From an uncultured Cohaesibacter sp. (GTDB taxonomy: Bacteria > Pseudomonadota > Alphaproteobacteria > Rhizobiales > Cohaesibacteraceae): a DNA stretch of 64,000 bases. The stretch is from contig NZ_OY781114.1 of assembly GCF_963676485.1 (NCBI RefSeq), positions 4,232,501-4,296,500 of the forward strand, given 5' to 3'. This document shows, in pieces, positions 24,986-33,433 of this stretch. Both the position numbers and the translations under genes were made by a program. Position 1 is the first letter of the stretch; the number at the start of each line of letters is the position of its first letter. Under the pieces are notes generated by a model. The model was not told the DNA's origin and made no database searches. It saw nothing but the letters and a program-made list of their open reading frames with translations.

Positions 24986-27900
24986 TTATTGGGCGTTTTG
25001 CGCCAGCTTGGCTAGTTGGGTCATGATAACGGCGGTGCCTTTGAGGCGGTCGCTGGCTGACTTCCAGCTGCGGGCCAGGAAGATCTTCTGATCGGGCCGG
25101 AGCTTGGCAAGGCTCCCCTGCTCGGATATATATTGCACCAGCCCCGCCGGATTGGAAAACTCGTTGTTGCGGAAAGCCAGAACGGCACCTTTGGGGCCTG
25201 CATCGATTTTCTCGACATTGGCCTTGCGGCAAAGCCCCTTGATATAGACGATCTTGAGCAGCTGCTTGACTTCCTCCGGCTGAGGGCCGAAACGGTCGGT
25301 CAATTCTGCGCCGAATTCATCAATCTCGTCAGCTTCCACCAGATCAGCAAGGCGGCGGTAGAGATTGAGCCGCAACTGCAGATCATGAACATAATTATCC
25401 GGTATGAGAACCGGTGTGCCGATGGAAATCTGCGGTGACCATTTGTCTTCCATGATGGTCATGTCGCCAGAGCGCAGGGACGCCACGGCTTCTTCCAGCA
25501 TCTGCTGGTAGAGCTCGTAACCGACTTCCTTGACATGGCCGGACTGTTCTTCGCCCAGAAGGTTGCCTGCCCCTCGAATATCGAGATCGTGGCTGGCGAG
25601 CTGGAAGCCTGCGCCCAAAGTGTCCAGACTCTGCAATACCTTGAGACGGCGCTCTGCTGTTGGCGTGAGCGTCTTCTTGGCTGGAACCGTAAAGAGTGCA
25701 TAGGCGCGGGTCTTGGAGCGCCCTACCCGTCCGCGCAGCTGGTAAAGCTGGGAAAGGCCGAACATATCGGCGCGATGCACAATCAGCGTGTTGGCAGTTG
25801 GCACATCAATGCCAGATTCCACAATGGTGGTGGAAAGCAGCACGTCGAACTTGCCATCATAGAAGGCTGTCATGATGTCGTCGAGCTGGCCAGCTGGCAT
25901 CTGGCCATGGGCAACCGCGACCTTGACCTCGGGCACATGCTCGTCAAGGAAGGCGTGGACTTCGGCGATATCGGAAACGCGCGGGCAAACATAGAAACTC
26001 TGCCCGCCGCGATAGCGCTCACGCAGAAGGGCTTCGCGGATGGTGAGTTTGTCGAAAGGCGAAATGAATGTGCGCACGGCAAGACGATCAACCGGCGGCG
26101 TGGCGATCAGCGACAATTCGCGAACGCCTGTAAGGGCCAGTTGCAGGGTGCGCGGAATCGGTGTCGCCGACAGGGTCAGCACATGCACATCGGCGCGCAG
26201 CTCTTTGAGGCGCTCCTTGTGCTTGACGCCGAAATGCTGTTCCTCATCGATGATCAGCAACCCCAGATCGCGGAAATCGACGGATTTGCCAAGCAAGGCA
26301 TGGGTGCCCACGACGATATCGACGGAGCCATCCTTGAGGCCCTTCTTGGTCTCATTGAGATTTTTGGTGGAAACCAGACGAGAGGCCTGTTCAATGACGA
26401 GCGGGAATCCGGCAAAGCGATCAACGAAATTCTTGTAGTGCTGCCGGGCCAGCAATGTGGTCGGCACGACAACGGCGACCTGGCGCCCGTTCATGGCCGC
26501 GATGAAGGCTGCGCGCAGGGCAACCTCGGTTTTGCCAAAGCCCACATCGCCGCAGATGAGGCGGTCCATCGGGCGGCCCGAGCCCATATCGTCAAATACC
26601 TGCTCGATTGCGTTGAATTGATCTTCGGTTTCATCAAACGGGAAGCGGGCAACAAACTCGTCATAGAGCCCTTCTGGCGGCGTGACACGCTCAGCCTTGC
26701 GCAATTCGCGTTCGGCGGCAACCTTGATCAACTGATCCGCCATCATGCGGATCCGTTCTTTCATCTTGGATTTGCGTGCCTGCCAGGCGACGCCGCCCAG
26801 TTTGTCCAGCTGCGCTTCGGTGTCTTCGGAGCCATATCGCGAGAGCAGTTCGATATTCTCGACCGGCAGGAAGAGTTTGTCGCCGCCAGCATAGTGGATT
26901 TCCAGACAATCATGCGGCGCGCCAGCTGCATCGACGGTCTGAAGGCCCATGAAGCGGCCAATACCATGCTCGATATGGACGACGATGTCGCCTTCGGTCA
27001 GGCTCGCAGCTTCTGTGAGAACATCGGAGCTTTTCTTTCGGCGCCGTTTGGAGCGGACAAGGCGGTCGCCCAGAATATCCTGTTCACCGATCACCACATC
27101 CTTGTCGGTTTCAAAGCCGCTTTCCAGCTCCAGAACCGTCAGCCCAACCTGATTGGGCTTGATGACCCGCCGCGCCTGCCATGTTTCATAGGGCACAAGG
27201 CCCCGCATCTCATGGTCCGTCAGCACCTGATGCATACGCTCGGCAGATCCGGGGGTCCAGCAGGCTATGGTGACGCGCTTCTTATTCTCTTTGACGCTCT
27301 TGATATGCTCGATGACTGCGTCAAACACATTGACATTTTCGGCGCTGCGTTCGGCGGCAAAGGTGCGACCCTGCTTGCCACCCAGATTGACCACTGCCTC
27401 GACACCGGTTTCCGGCACATCAAAGGGGGAAAGTCTTACGCGCTTCTGTGAGCCAAGAATGCCAGCCCAAGATTCCCTATCCAGATAGAGCAGATGAGGC
27501 TCGACAGGCTTGTAGGGCACGCCCTGATCCAACCCACTATCAAGGGTTTCCCGTCGGGCGGCATAATGGTCCTGAATGACATCCAGCCGTTCGGTGACGG
27601 CGTCATCGCTGAGAGGATCAAGGATCACTGGTGCATCATCGGTGAAGTCAAACAGCGTTTGCAGATCTTCGTTGAAATAGGGCAGCCAATGCTCAATGCC
27701 CTGATAGCGATGACCGTTTGAAATGGCCTGATAAAGCAGATCGTCGCGGGGAGCCGCGCCGAAATTGGAGGTATAGCGCCGGCGGAAATTGGAAATGGCC
27801 TCTTCGGAAAGGACCACTTCCGATGCCGAGACCAGATCAATGTCGCGCAGCTGCCCGACCGTGCGCTGGGTATGTTGATCGAATTTGCGGATGCTTTCCA

Positions 27901-28489
27901 GAGTGTCGCCAAAGAAATCCAGCCTTACCGGCTCTTCCGAGCCGGGCACGAACAGATCGACAATGCCGCCCCGTACCGCATATTCGCCATGCTCGCGTAC
28001 TGTTGGCGTGCGCAGAAAACCGTTTGTCTCCAGCCACCCGATGAGCTCGTCCATATCGACCGAATTGCCCGGCTTGGCAGACCAGCTCTGTTTTTTGACC
28101 GAGTCCTTGCTTGGCACGCGCTGCAGCATGGCATTGACAGAGGTCAGCAGGATGATGGGCTCATCAAAGATGTTGTAGGCAAGCCGCGAAAGTGCGGTCA
28201 TCCGGCGGGCCGAGATTTCGGCATTGGGCGAAACCCTGTCATAGGGCACACAATCCCACGCCGGAAAGGACAAGCAATTGATATTGGGCGAGAAGAATTT
28301 GAGCGCCTGCTCCATCGATGCCATGCGCCTGTCGTCGCGTGCGATATAGACTGCGGCGATCTTCTTGCCCTTGGCGGCTTTCAAGTGAGCTTCTGCCACT
28401 TCGGCAACAGCCAACCCCTCCAGACCGTCTGGGACATGGCTGACGTGGAGCATCATGGACGTTTCAAGGGATTGGGCGATTGTTGACAT
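24986..28489 (-). CDS. mfd: Transcription-repair coupling factor Mfd
   Basis: This 1167-residue DNA translocase removes RNA polymerase stalled at lesions and recruits UvrA. N-terminal UvrB-like blocks (FPAWDCVPYDRVSPN, ARRMTALSRL) are followed by the RNA-polymerase-interaction domain (LTEGDIVVHIEHGIGRFMGLQTVD). The RecG-like motor has Walker A GDVGFGKTEVALRAAF near residue 650, DEEQHFG near 747, TATPIPRTLQLAL, and RGRVGRSKTRAYALF. The TRCF C-terminal domain completes it. Length and domain order are those of a normal Mfd. Confidence 0.97.
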   Translation of the reverse strand: MSTIAQSLETSMMLHVSHVPDGLEGLAVAEVAEAHLKAAKGKKIAAVYIARDDRRMASMEQALKFFSPNINCLSFPAWDCVPYDRVSPNAEISARRMTALSRLAYNIFDEPIILLTSVNAMLQRVPSKDSVKKQSWSAKPGNSVDMDELIGWLETNGFLRTPTVREHGEYAVRGGIVDLFVPGSEEPVRLDFFGDTLESIRKFDQHTQRTVGQLRDIDLVSASEVVLSEEAISNFRRRYTSNFGAAPRDDLLYQAISNGHRYQGIEHWLPYFNEDLQTLFDFTDDAPVILDPLSDDAVTERLDVIQDHYAARRETLDSGLDQGVPYKPVEPHLLYLDRESWAGILGSQKRVRLSPFDVPETGVEAVVNLGGKQGRTFAAERSAENVNVFDAVIEHIKSVKENKKRVTIACWTPGSAERMHQVLTDHEMRGLVPYETWQARRVIKPNQVGLTVLELESGFETDKDVVIGEQDILGDRLVRSKRRRKKSSDVLTEAASLTEGDIVVHIEHGIGRFMGLQTVDAAGAPHDCLEIHYAGGDKLFLPVENIELLSRYGSEDTEAQLDKLGGVAWQARKSKMKERIRMMADQLIKVAAERELRKAERVTPPEGLYDEFVARFPFDETEDQFNAIEQVFDDMGSGRPMDRLICGDVGFGKTEVALRAAFIAAMNGRQVAVVVPTTLLARQHYKNFVDRFAGFPLVIEQASRLVSTKNLNETKKGLKDGSVDIVVGTHALLGKSVDFRDLGLLIIDEEQHFGVKHKERLKELRADVHVLTLSATPIPRTLQLALTGVRELSLIATPPVDRLAVRTFISPFDKLTIREALLRERYRGGQSFYVCPRVSDIAEVHAFLDEHVPEVKVAVAHGQMPAGQLDDIMTAFYDGKFDVLLSTTIVESGIDVPTANTLIVHRADMFGLSQLYQLRGRVGRSKTRAYALFTVPAKKTLTPTAERRLKVLQSLDTLGAGFQLASHDLDIRGAGNLLGEEQSGHVKEVGYELYQQMLEEAVASLRSGDMTIMEDKWSPQISIGTPVLIPDNYVHDLQLRLNLYRRLADLVEADEIDEFGAELTDRFGPQPEEVKQLLKIVYIKGLCRKANVEKIDAGPKGAVLAFRNNEFSNPAGLVQYISEQGSLAKLRPDQKIFLARSWKSASDRLKGTAVIMTQLAKLAQNAQ

Positions 28490-28528
28490 GGCGGAGAAAC
28501 AGAAGAGTGGTTGGTTTACAAGACAGGA

Positions 28529-28558
28529 AAAGGCTCTAAAGCACGGAATAGAGCCTTT
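28529..28558 (-). terminator. Terminator downstream of sdhE
   Basis: A perfect 10-bp stem (AAAGGCTCTA with TAGAGCCTTT) and 10-nt loop lie between sdhE and mfd. On the minus strand it ends in a short T-run, suggesting the two genes are transcribed separately. Confidence 0.55.
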
Positions 28559-28597
28559 CTGCCAATTTGGTCTTTTGAATGTAAGGTCGCGGGCTGC

Positions 28598-28897
28598 TCA
28601 GAGAAGCCCTGACTCGAAATTTTTGTGATAGTGCTTAATTCTATGGAACATCGGGCAGTCGAATGCTTCCGGCACAGGCAGCTCGTTGGTGAACCACTGC
28701 ATCAGGTCCCTGTCATGCTGGTCCATGAGCATTTCCAACTGGTCCAACTCATCATCTGTGAGATTGTCCAGCTCGTTGTCGACGAAGCGGCCCAGCATCA
28801 GGTCCATTTCCTTGACGCCACGGTGCCAGGCACGCATCAGAATCTTTTTGTGCCGTACATCCATACCTTCACTGCTGCGGGTGGTGCCATGGGACAT
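28598..28897 (-). CDS. sdhE: Succinate dehydrogenase flavin assembly factor SdhE (SdhAF2/DUF339)
   Basis: This 99-residue SdhE/SDHAF2 family protein promotes covalent FAD attachment to the SdhA subunit. The diagnostic RGxxE motif is RGVKEMD at residues 26-32, followed by the helical acidic segment NLTDDELDQLEMLMDQHDRDLMQW and the end PVPEAFD. ATG 28897 has AAGGAG nine nt upstream; an in-frame start about 36 codons earlier lacks a good ribosome site. The sdhE-recG divergent pair next to mfd is a familiar alphaproteobacterial arrangement. Confidence 0.92.
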   Translation of the reverse strand: MSHGTTRSSEGMDVRHKKILMRAWHRGVKEMDLMLGRFVDNELDNLTDDELDQLEMLMDQHDRDLMQWFTNELPVPEAFDCPMFHRIKHYHKNFESGLL

Positions 28898-29079
28898 AGT
28901 CGTTTGCTCCTTTAGGGCGTTGTCATTCTTTGCCCTTGTATAACGGCTGGAAGGCGCCTTGTCAGCTATAGATCGTTCGTCTATCACAAAACAAAAGGAG
29001 AACATGTATTGACGCAGCCTTTTGAGTTGGCCATGGTTGAGGCAAGCCTGTTCCTGTTTATAGAATCATAGTCATTGCG

Positions 29080-31185
29080 ATGCGCCCGAACCGTCTCAAT
29101 CATTATTTTGCGTCCCTGACGACCCTGAAGGGAGTTGGCCCGAAAATCGGCCAATCTTTCGCGCGGTTGCTGCGTGGCGATGTGCTTCTGGAAGCGCGGC
29201 GGATCGATCTGCTGCTGCATATGCCGGTCGCCGTTATCGATCGTAGTTTACAGCCCTCTCTGGCCGAGGCACCCGATGGTGTCATCGTGACCCTATGCTT
29301 GACGATAGACAAGCATATCCCGCCACCACGGCATAACAAGCGGGTGCCTTATCGCATTCTGGCCCATGACGAGACCGATGAGATCACGATCACCTATTTC
29401 CATGCCAATGGTGGCTACCTGGAGCGGCAGATGCCCGAGGGGGCTGTGCGTTATGTCTCCGGCAAGCTGGAGCGATTTAACGGAGTTCCCCAGATAACGC
29501 ATCCTGACCATGTGGTATCTGAGGATGACTTCGCCACGATGCCGCTGATCGAGCCGGTCTATCCATTGACTGCTGGGCTGTCGGGCAAGATGGTGCACAA
29601 GACCGTCGAGGCCTGTCTGGAAGATCTTGAGCCCTTGCCCGAGTGGCAGGAAAAGGCCCTGCTTGACCGCGAAGGGTGGCCCGCTTTTCATGAAGCCCTG
29701 GACCGCATCCACAATCCTCTTGGATTGGCTGATCTTGATCTGACATCGGTTGCCAGACGTCGGTTGGCCTATGACGAGTGCCTCGCCAGCCAGTTGGCGC
29801 TTTCGCTGGTGCGTAGCAATGTGAAAAAAGCCAAAGGATTGGCGCGCCGGTGGGAGGGGAAGCTCAAAGCAGCGTTGACGCAAGCCCTGCCCTTTACGCT
29901 GACAGGTAGCCAGCAACAGGCAATTGCCGAGATAGAGGAGGATCTGGCGTTGCCCGAACGGATGCTGCGGCTGGTTCAGGGTGATGTGGGCAGCGGTAAA
30001 ACCATGGTTGCCCTGATGGCTGCTGCCGATGTGATTGAATCGGGTTCTCAGGCAGCCATGATGGCGCCGACGGACCTTTTGGCGCGGCAACATTATCAAT
30101 CCGTCAAAGGCCTTTGTGAGGCTGTCGGCATTCGCGTGGCGGTGATGACGGGCAAAGATAGCGCCGGAGTGAAACGCCAGACGTTGAAGGCTCTCGAACA
30201 GGGGGATATCGATTTTCTGATTGGTACCCACGCCCTCTTCCAGCAATCAGTGGTGTTTGCCGATCTGGGGCTGGCCATCGTCGATGAGCAGCATCGATTT
30301 GGCGTACATCAGCGCCTGACCCTGTCTGACAAGGGTGTGGCAACTGACCTTCTGGTGATGACTGCGACGCCTATTCCGCGCACATTGGTGCTGACCCATT
30401 ATGGCGACATGGATGTGTCCTTGCTGACGGAAAAGCCGGCGGGCCGTAAGCCGATTGATACGCGCACCATGTCGCTGGACAGGCTTGGCGAGTTGGTCGG
30501 CAGGCTGAATACCGCGCTTGAAAAAGGCGCCAAATGCTATTGGGTGTGCCCGCTAGTGGAGGAATCCGAGGTTCTGGAAGTAACCGCCGCCGAAGACCGA
30601 CATGAAAGCCTCAAGAAGGTGTTTGGTGACAAGGTCGAGCTTATTCACGGGCGGATGTCCGCCGACGAGAAAAAGGCGGCTATGGACCATTTCAAGAATG
30701 GTGATGCACAGATCCTTGTTGCAACAACGGTCATCGAGGTTGGTGTGGATGTTCCGGAAGCCACAATCATGGTGATCGAACATGCTGAGCGTTTCGGGTT
30801 GGCACAGCTGCATCAGTTGCGCGGGCGTGTCGGGCGTGGCGACAAAGCCTCCTCATGCATTTTGTTGTTCCAAGGGCCGTTGGGCGCAATCGCCAAGGAG
30901 CGGCTCAACATGATGCGTGAAACCGAAGATGGCTTTCGCATTGCCGAGGCTGACCTGCGGCTGCGAGGGGAAGGCGATGTGCTGGGAACCAAGCAATCCG
31001 GCATGCCCGGGTTCCGCGTAACCGACCCGGACGTGCACAAGGATCTCATGGAAATGGCGCGCAAGGAAGCGCGCCTCATCATCGAGATGGATCCGGGATT
31101 GAAGGGAAAGCGCGGCGATGCTCTGCGCGATCTGCTCTATCTGTTTGGCCGGGATGAAGCCATTCTGTTGCTCAAGGCCGGATAG
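29080..31185 (+). CDS. recG: ATP-dependent DNA helicase RecG
   Basis: This 701-residue helicase remodels stalled replication forks and Holliday junctions. The N-terminal wedge/OB region (LTTLKGVGPKIGQSFARLL, ITYFHANGGYLERQMPEG) precedes the motor. Walker A is GDVGSGKTMVALMAA near residue 303, motif II is DEQHRFG near 402, motif III is MTATPIPRTL, and motif VI is RGRVGRGDKASSC. The C-terminal RecG-specific hook RKEARLIIEMDPGLKGKRGDALRDLLYLFGRDEA is present. Length is normal. Confidence 0.96.
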   Translation: MRPNRLNHYFASLTTLKGVGPKIGQSFARLLRGDVLLEARRIDLLLHMPVAVIDRSLQPSLAEAPDGVIVTLCLTIDKHIPPPRHNKRVPYRILAHDETDEITITYFHANGGYLERQMPEGAVRYVSGKLERFNGVPQITHPDHVVSEDDFATMPLIEPVYPLTAGLSGKMVHKTVEACLEDLEPLPEWQEKALLDREGWPAFHEALDRIHNPLGLADLDLTSVARRRLAYDECLASQLALSLVRSNVKKAKGLARRWEGKLKAALTQALPFTLTGSQQQAIAEIEEDLALPERMLRLVQGDVGSGKTMVALMAAADVIESGSQAAMMAPTDLLARQHYQSVKGLCEAVGIRVAVMTGKDSAGVKRQTLKALEQGDIDFLIGTHALFQQSVVFADLGLAIVDEQHRFGVHQRLTLSDKGVATDLLVMTATPIPRTLVLTHYGDMDVSLLTEKPAGRKPIDTRTMSLDRLGELVGRLNTALEKGAKCYWVCPLVEESEVLEVTAAEDRHESLKKVFGDKVELIHGRMSADEKKAAMDHFKNGDAQILVATTVIEVGVDVPEATIMVIEHAERFGLAQLHQLRGRVGRGDKASSCILLFQGPLGAIAKERLNMMRETEDGFRIAEADLRLRGEGDVLGTKQSGMPGFRVTDPDVHKDLMEMARKEARLIIEMDPGLKGKRGDALRDLLYLFGRDEAILLLKAG

Positions 31186-31252
31186 CTTGAGGCTGAAATC
31201 TACTCCCCCATGACCATAGAAGTGCTCCGGATCTGTAAGGGTGATCAGGCGC

Positions 31253-32083
31253 CTATTCGGCCGGTTCGGCTTGCTTGGACTTTTCTTTCGTGTCTGAAGT
31301 CCCTGCGTCTGACGAAGCTGCTTTTTCTTCGCGTTCCGGTTCAGCGCTGATGAGCTTCTTGGCCTTTTTCTGGTCTTCCGCAGTTGCATGTTCTGCGATG
31401 AAGTTTGGAGAGACCAAACCAGCGGAAACAACGAGCTTGGCAGCATCTTCAACGCTCATATCGAGCATGATGATGTCGCGGCGTGGCACAAACAGCAAAA
31501 AGCCTGATGTCGGGTTTGGCGTTGTTGGCAGGAAGACCGAGATATATCCTTTGTGTGCATCGCCCGGTTTTTCTTTATCTTCGATGCGGTGTGCGACCTC
31601 TCCGGTCGTTTCAGTGGCAACGAAAGCAAGCGCCCAGAGGCCGCGACGGGGATATTCGATGACGACCGCCTTGGTGAAGGTCTTGCCTTTCTGGGACAGG
31701 GCTGTTTCGAAAATCTGTTTGAGCGCGTTGTAGAGGTTGCGAACGAGCGGCATGCGTCCGACAAACACTTCGCCAAAAGTGAGCAGGGAACGCCCAACGA
31801 AGTTCGCTGTCAGAAACCCCAGTATCGTCAGGATGAGGAAGGAAAAGACGAGCCCCACTCCGGGCACGGAAAATGGCAGATAATTGTCCGGGTTATAGAT
31901 ATGCGGAATATAGGGTTTCACAGTGGAATCCACCCAGCCTATGAAGGCCCAGGTGATGTAAAGCGTGATCCCGATTGGTGCAGCGATGACGAGGCCGGTC
32001 AGGAAATAATTTCGCACGCGGGCGCCAAAAGTCAGCCTGCCGCGGTCTATGGGGCCCTTCTTATCTTCATTTTTCGAAGTCAT
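31253..32083 (-). CDS. DUF502 family membrane protein
   Basis: This 276-residue protein has two membrane helices (YFLTGLVIAAPIGITLYITWAFIGWV and VGLVFSFLILTILGFLTANFVG). The conserved DUF502 core follows: PLVRNLYNALKQIFETA, AVVIEYPRRGLWALAFVA, VFLPTTPNPTSGFLLFVPRRDIIMLDMSVEDAAKLVVSAG. The C-terminus is a charged, low-complexity tail rich in Glu, Lys and Ser. The function of the family is unknown. It converges on recG with a 67-nt gap. Confidence 0.85.
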   Translation of the reverse strand: MTSKNEDKKGPIDRGRLTFGARVRNYFLTGLVIAAPIGITLYITWAFIGWVDSTVKPYIPHIYNPDNYLPFSVPGVGLVFSFLILTILGFLTANFVGRSLLTFGEVFVGRMPLVRNLYNALKQIFETALSQKGKTFTKAVVIEYPRRGLWALAFVATETTGEVAHRIEDKEKPGDAHKGYISVFLPTTPNPTSGFLLFVPRRDIIMLDMSVEDAAKLVVSAGLVSPNFIAEHATAEDQKKAKKLISAEPEREEKAASSDAGTSDTKEKSKQAEPAE

Positions 32084-32400
32084 CTGTATTCGTTCCGTAT
32101 GAAATTGCCACCTAACGCGTCCATTTTCTCTTCCGCTGCCTTCGGGGCACAGAAAGAGCCAATGATTTTGTCTCGTGTCTGATCATGGTTTGAGATCGCA
32201 AGCTGTCAATCAATTTGCGCATTTATGCACTCAATCTACACTAAGATAATGCGGCCTGCTTGGACTTAAAAGATTAAGAAAGCGGTTTCCCGCTCGAAAA
32301 ATGAGCGTGAGCCGTTGTAGAATGGCATTTTAGGAAATATCTTGTATTTTGCATTCAGAATTTCGCCGGTTTTTGTTGCGAAGGGTCAACGGGCACAAAC
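32084..32400. other. Intergenic region between DUF502 and YbaN genes
   Basis: This 317-bp AT-rich gap separates two divergent genes and must hold both promoters. I see short hairpins (GCGG-TTTC-CCGC near 32282) but no clear RNA gene, repeat or small coding frame. Confidence 0.4.
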
Positions 32401-32778
32401 ATGAACAGGTTTCAACAGTCCCTCTATCTGATGGCGGGCCTTGCCTTGACGGGGATTGGCATCCTTGGTGCTTTTCTGCCGCTGCTGCCCTCAACGATAT
32501 TTTTCATTCTGGCCACCTTCTGCTTCGCCAGATCATCACCGCGGCTTGAAGCATGGCTTTTGCGACACAAACTGTTCGGGCCGCCAGTTTTAGCGTGGCG
32601 CGATCACAAGGCAATTCCGCGCAAAGCGAAATATCTTGCCTTTGGTGGCATGGCGTTGGGATTTGCAATATTTGTGACAACTGTTCAGCCCGGTGTAGGG
32701 CTTCTGATCCCGGTCGTTCTGTTCTTTGCCGGTTCTGCGCTTTATGTCGGTACGCGGCCCGATGGGCCTGACGAGTGA
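32401..32778 (+). CDS. YbaN family protein (DUF454)
   Basis: This 125-residue inner-membrane protein of the YbaN/DUF454 family begins QSLYLMAGLALTGIGILGAFLPLLPSTIFFILATFCFARSSPRLEAWLL, with the family's P-L-L-P-T and CFARSSPR blocks. It continues FGPPVLAWRDHKAIPRKAKYLA and a final hydrophobic pair of helices. The function is unknown. The ATG directly follows GGGCACAAAC, a poor ribosome site. Confidence 0.85.
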   Translation: MNRFQQSLYLMAGLALTGIGILGAFLPLLPSTIFFILATFCFARSSPRLEAWLLRHKLFGPPVLAWRDHKAIPRKAKYLAFGGMALGFAIFVTTVQPGVGLLIPVVLFFAGSALYVGTRPDGPDE

Positions 32779-32808
32779 GCCGCGCTTGAGCGACCTGTTG
32801 CCTTTTCA

Positions 32809-33366
32809 TCAGGCGGTATGCTGGTGCCTTAAAGCTTCCCACTCTTCGCGCAAGACACCATAGCTAAGAGAATCAAAATATTTCCCGTCCAGAATCCGGG
32901 CTTTGCGATAGCAGGCTTCCTGCTTCAGTCCGATTTTTCGGGCAAGAGCCATCATGCCTGCATTACCGGACCATGTGGTCAGGCCGATACGAACAAGGGC
33001 GGGTCTTTCTGCAAGCTGTTTGTCAATCCACATTGGCAGAGCGGTGGAGCCGATGCCCCTGCCCCAGTCTGATTGATTGAAGAAAACAATACCAACTTCG
33101 AGCCAATTGGTCCTTTGATCTTTCCAATAATGGGAGACCTCTCCCAGAATCCTTCCATTCTCTCCATCGCAGACCAGCTGGAAGTTGAAAGACGGGTCGG
33201 GCTTGGTCAGCTCGAAACCGAATTCCATGATTTTCTTGTTCTGATCCGCTTCTGTCGGCATGCCAAAATATGGGCCATTGAGCCGATGGAATGCCTGTTT
33301 TGGGGCAATGAGGGAGCGGTAGAGAGGCAGGTCTTCAAGCGTTATGGTCCGCAACATAAAGCGCAT
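32809..33366 (-). CDS. GNAT-family N-acetyltransferase (RimJ/RimL-like)
   Basis: This 185-residue acetyltransferase of the RimJ/RimL/SpeG-like branch has an N-terminal LRTITLEDLPLYRSLI. The beta-4 strand is WLEVGIVFF, with the acetyl-CoA loop SDWGRGIGSTAL near residue 95 and the C-terminal NAGMMALARKIGLKQEACYRKARILDGKYFDSLSYGVLREEW. The substrate is unknown. It lies downstream of glmS on the same strand. Confidence 0.85.
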   Translation of the reverse strand: MRFMLRTITLEDLPLYRSLIAPKQAFHRLNGPYFGMPTEADQNKKIMEFGFELTKPDPSFNFQLVCDGENGRILGEVSHYWKDQRTNWLEVGIVFFNQSDWGRGIGSTALPMWIDKQLAERPALVRIGLTTWSGNAGMMALARKIGLKQEACYRKARILDGKYFDSLSYGVLREEWEALRHQHTA

Positions 33367-33433
33367 AGGGGGACTCCGGGCTGCCCGCCAGCCATAGGCA
33401 AGCGGGCTCGTTTTAGAGAGTGGCGCGGATGGC

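Noticed and set aside
25535-27451. 638-codon open frame on the plus strand opposite mfd
   Set aside because: It is an antisense shadow of a high-confidence helicase gene with intact motifs. It has no ribosome site and no recognisable domain.
29293-30246. 317-codon minus-strand frame opposite recG
   Set aside because: It is an antisense shadow without start signals or family resemblance.
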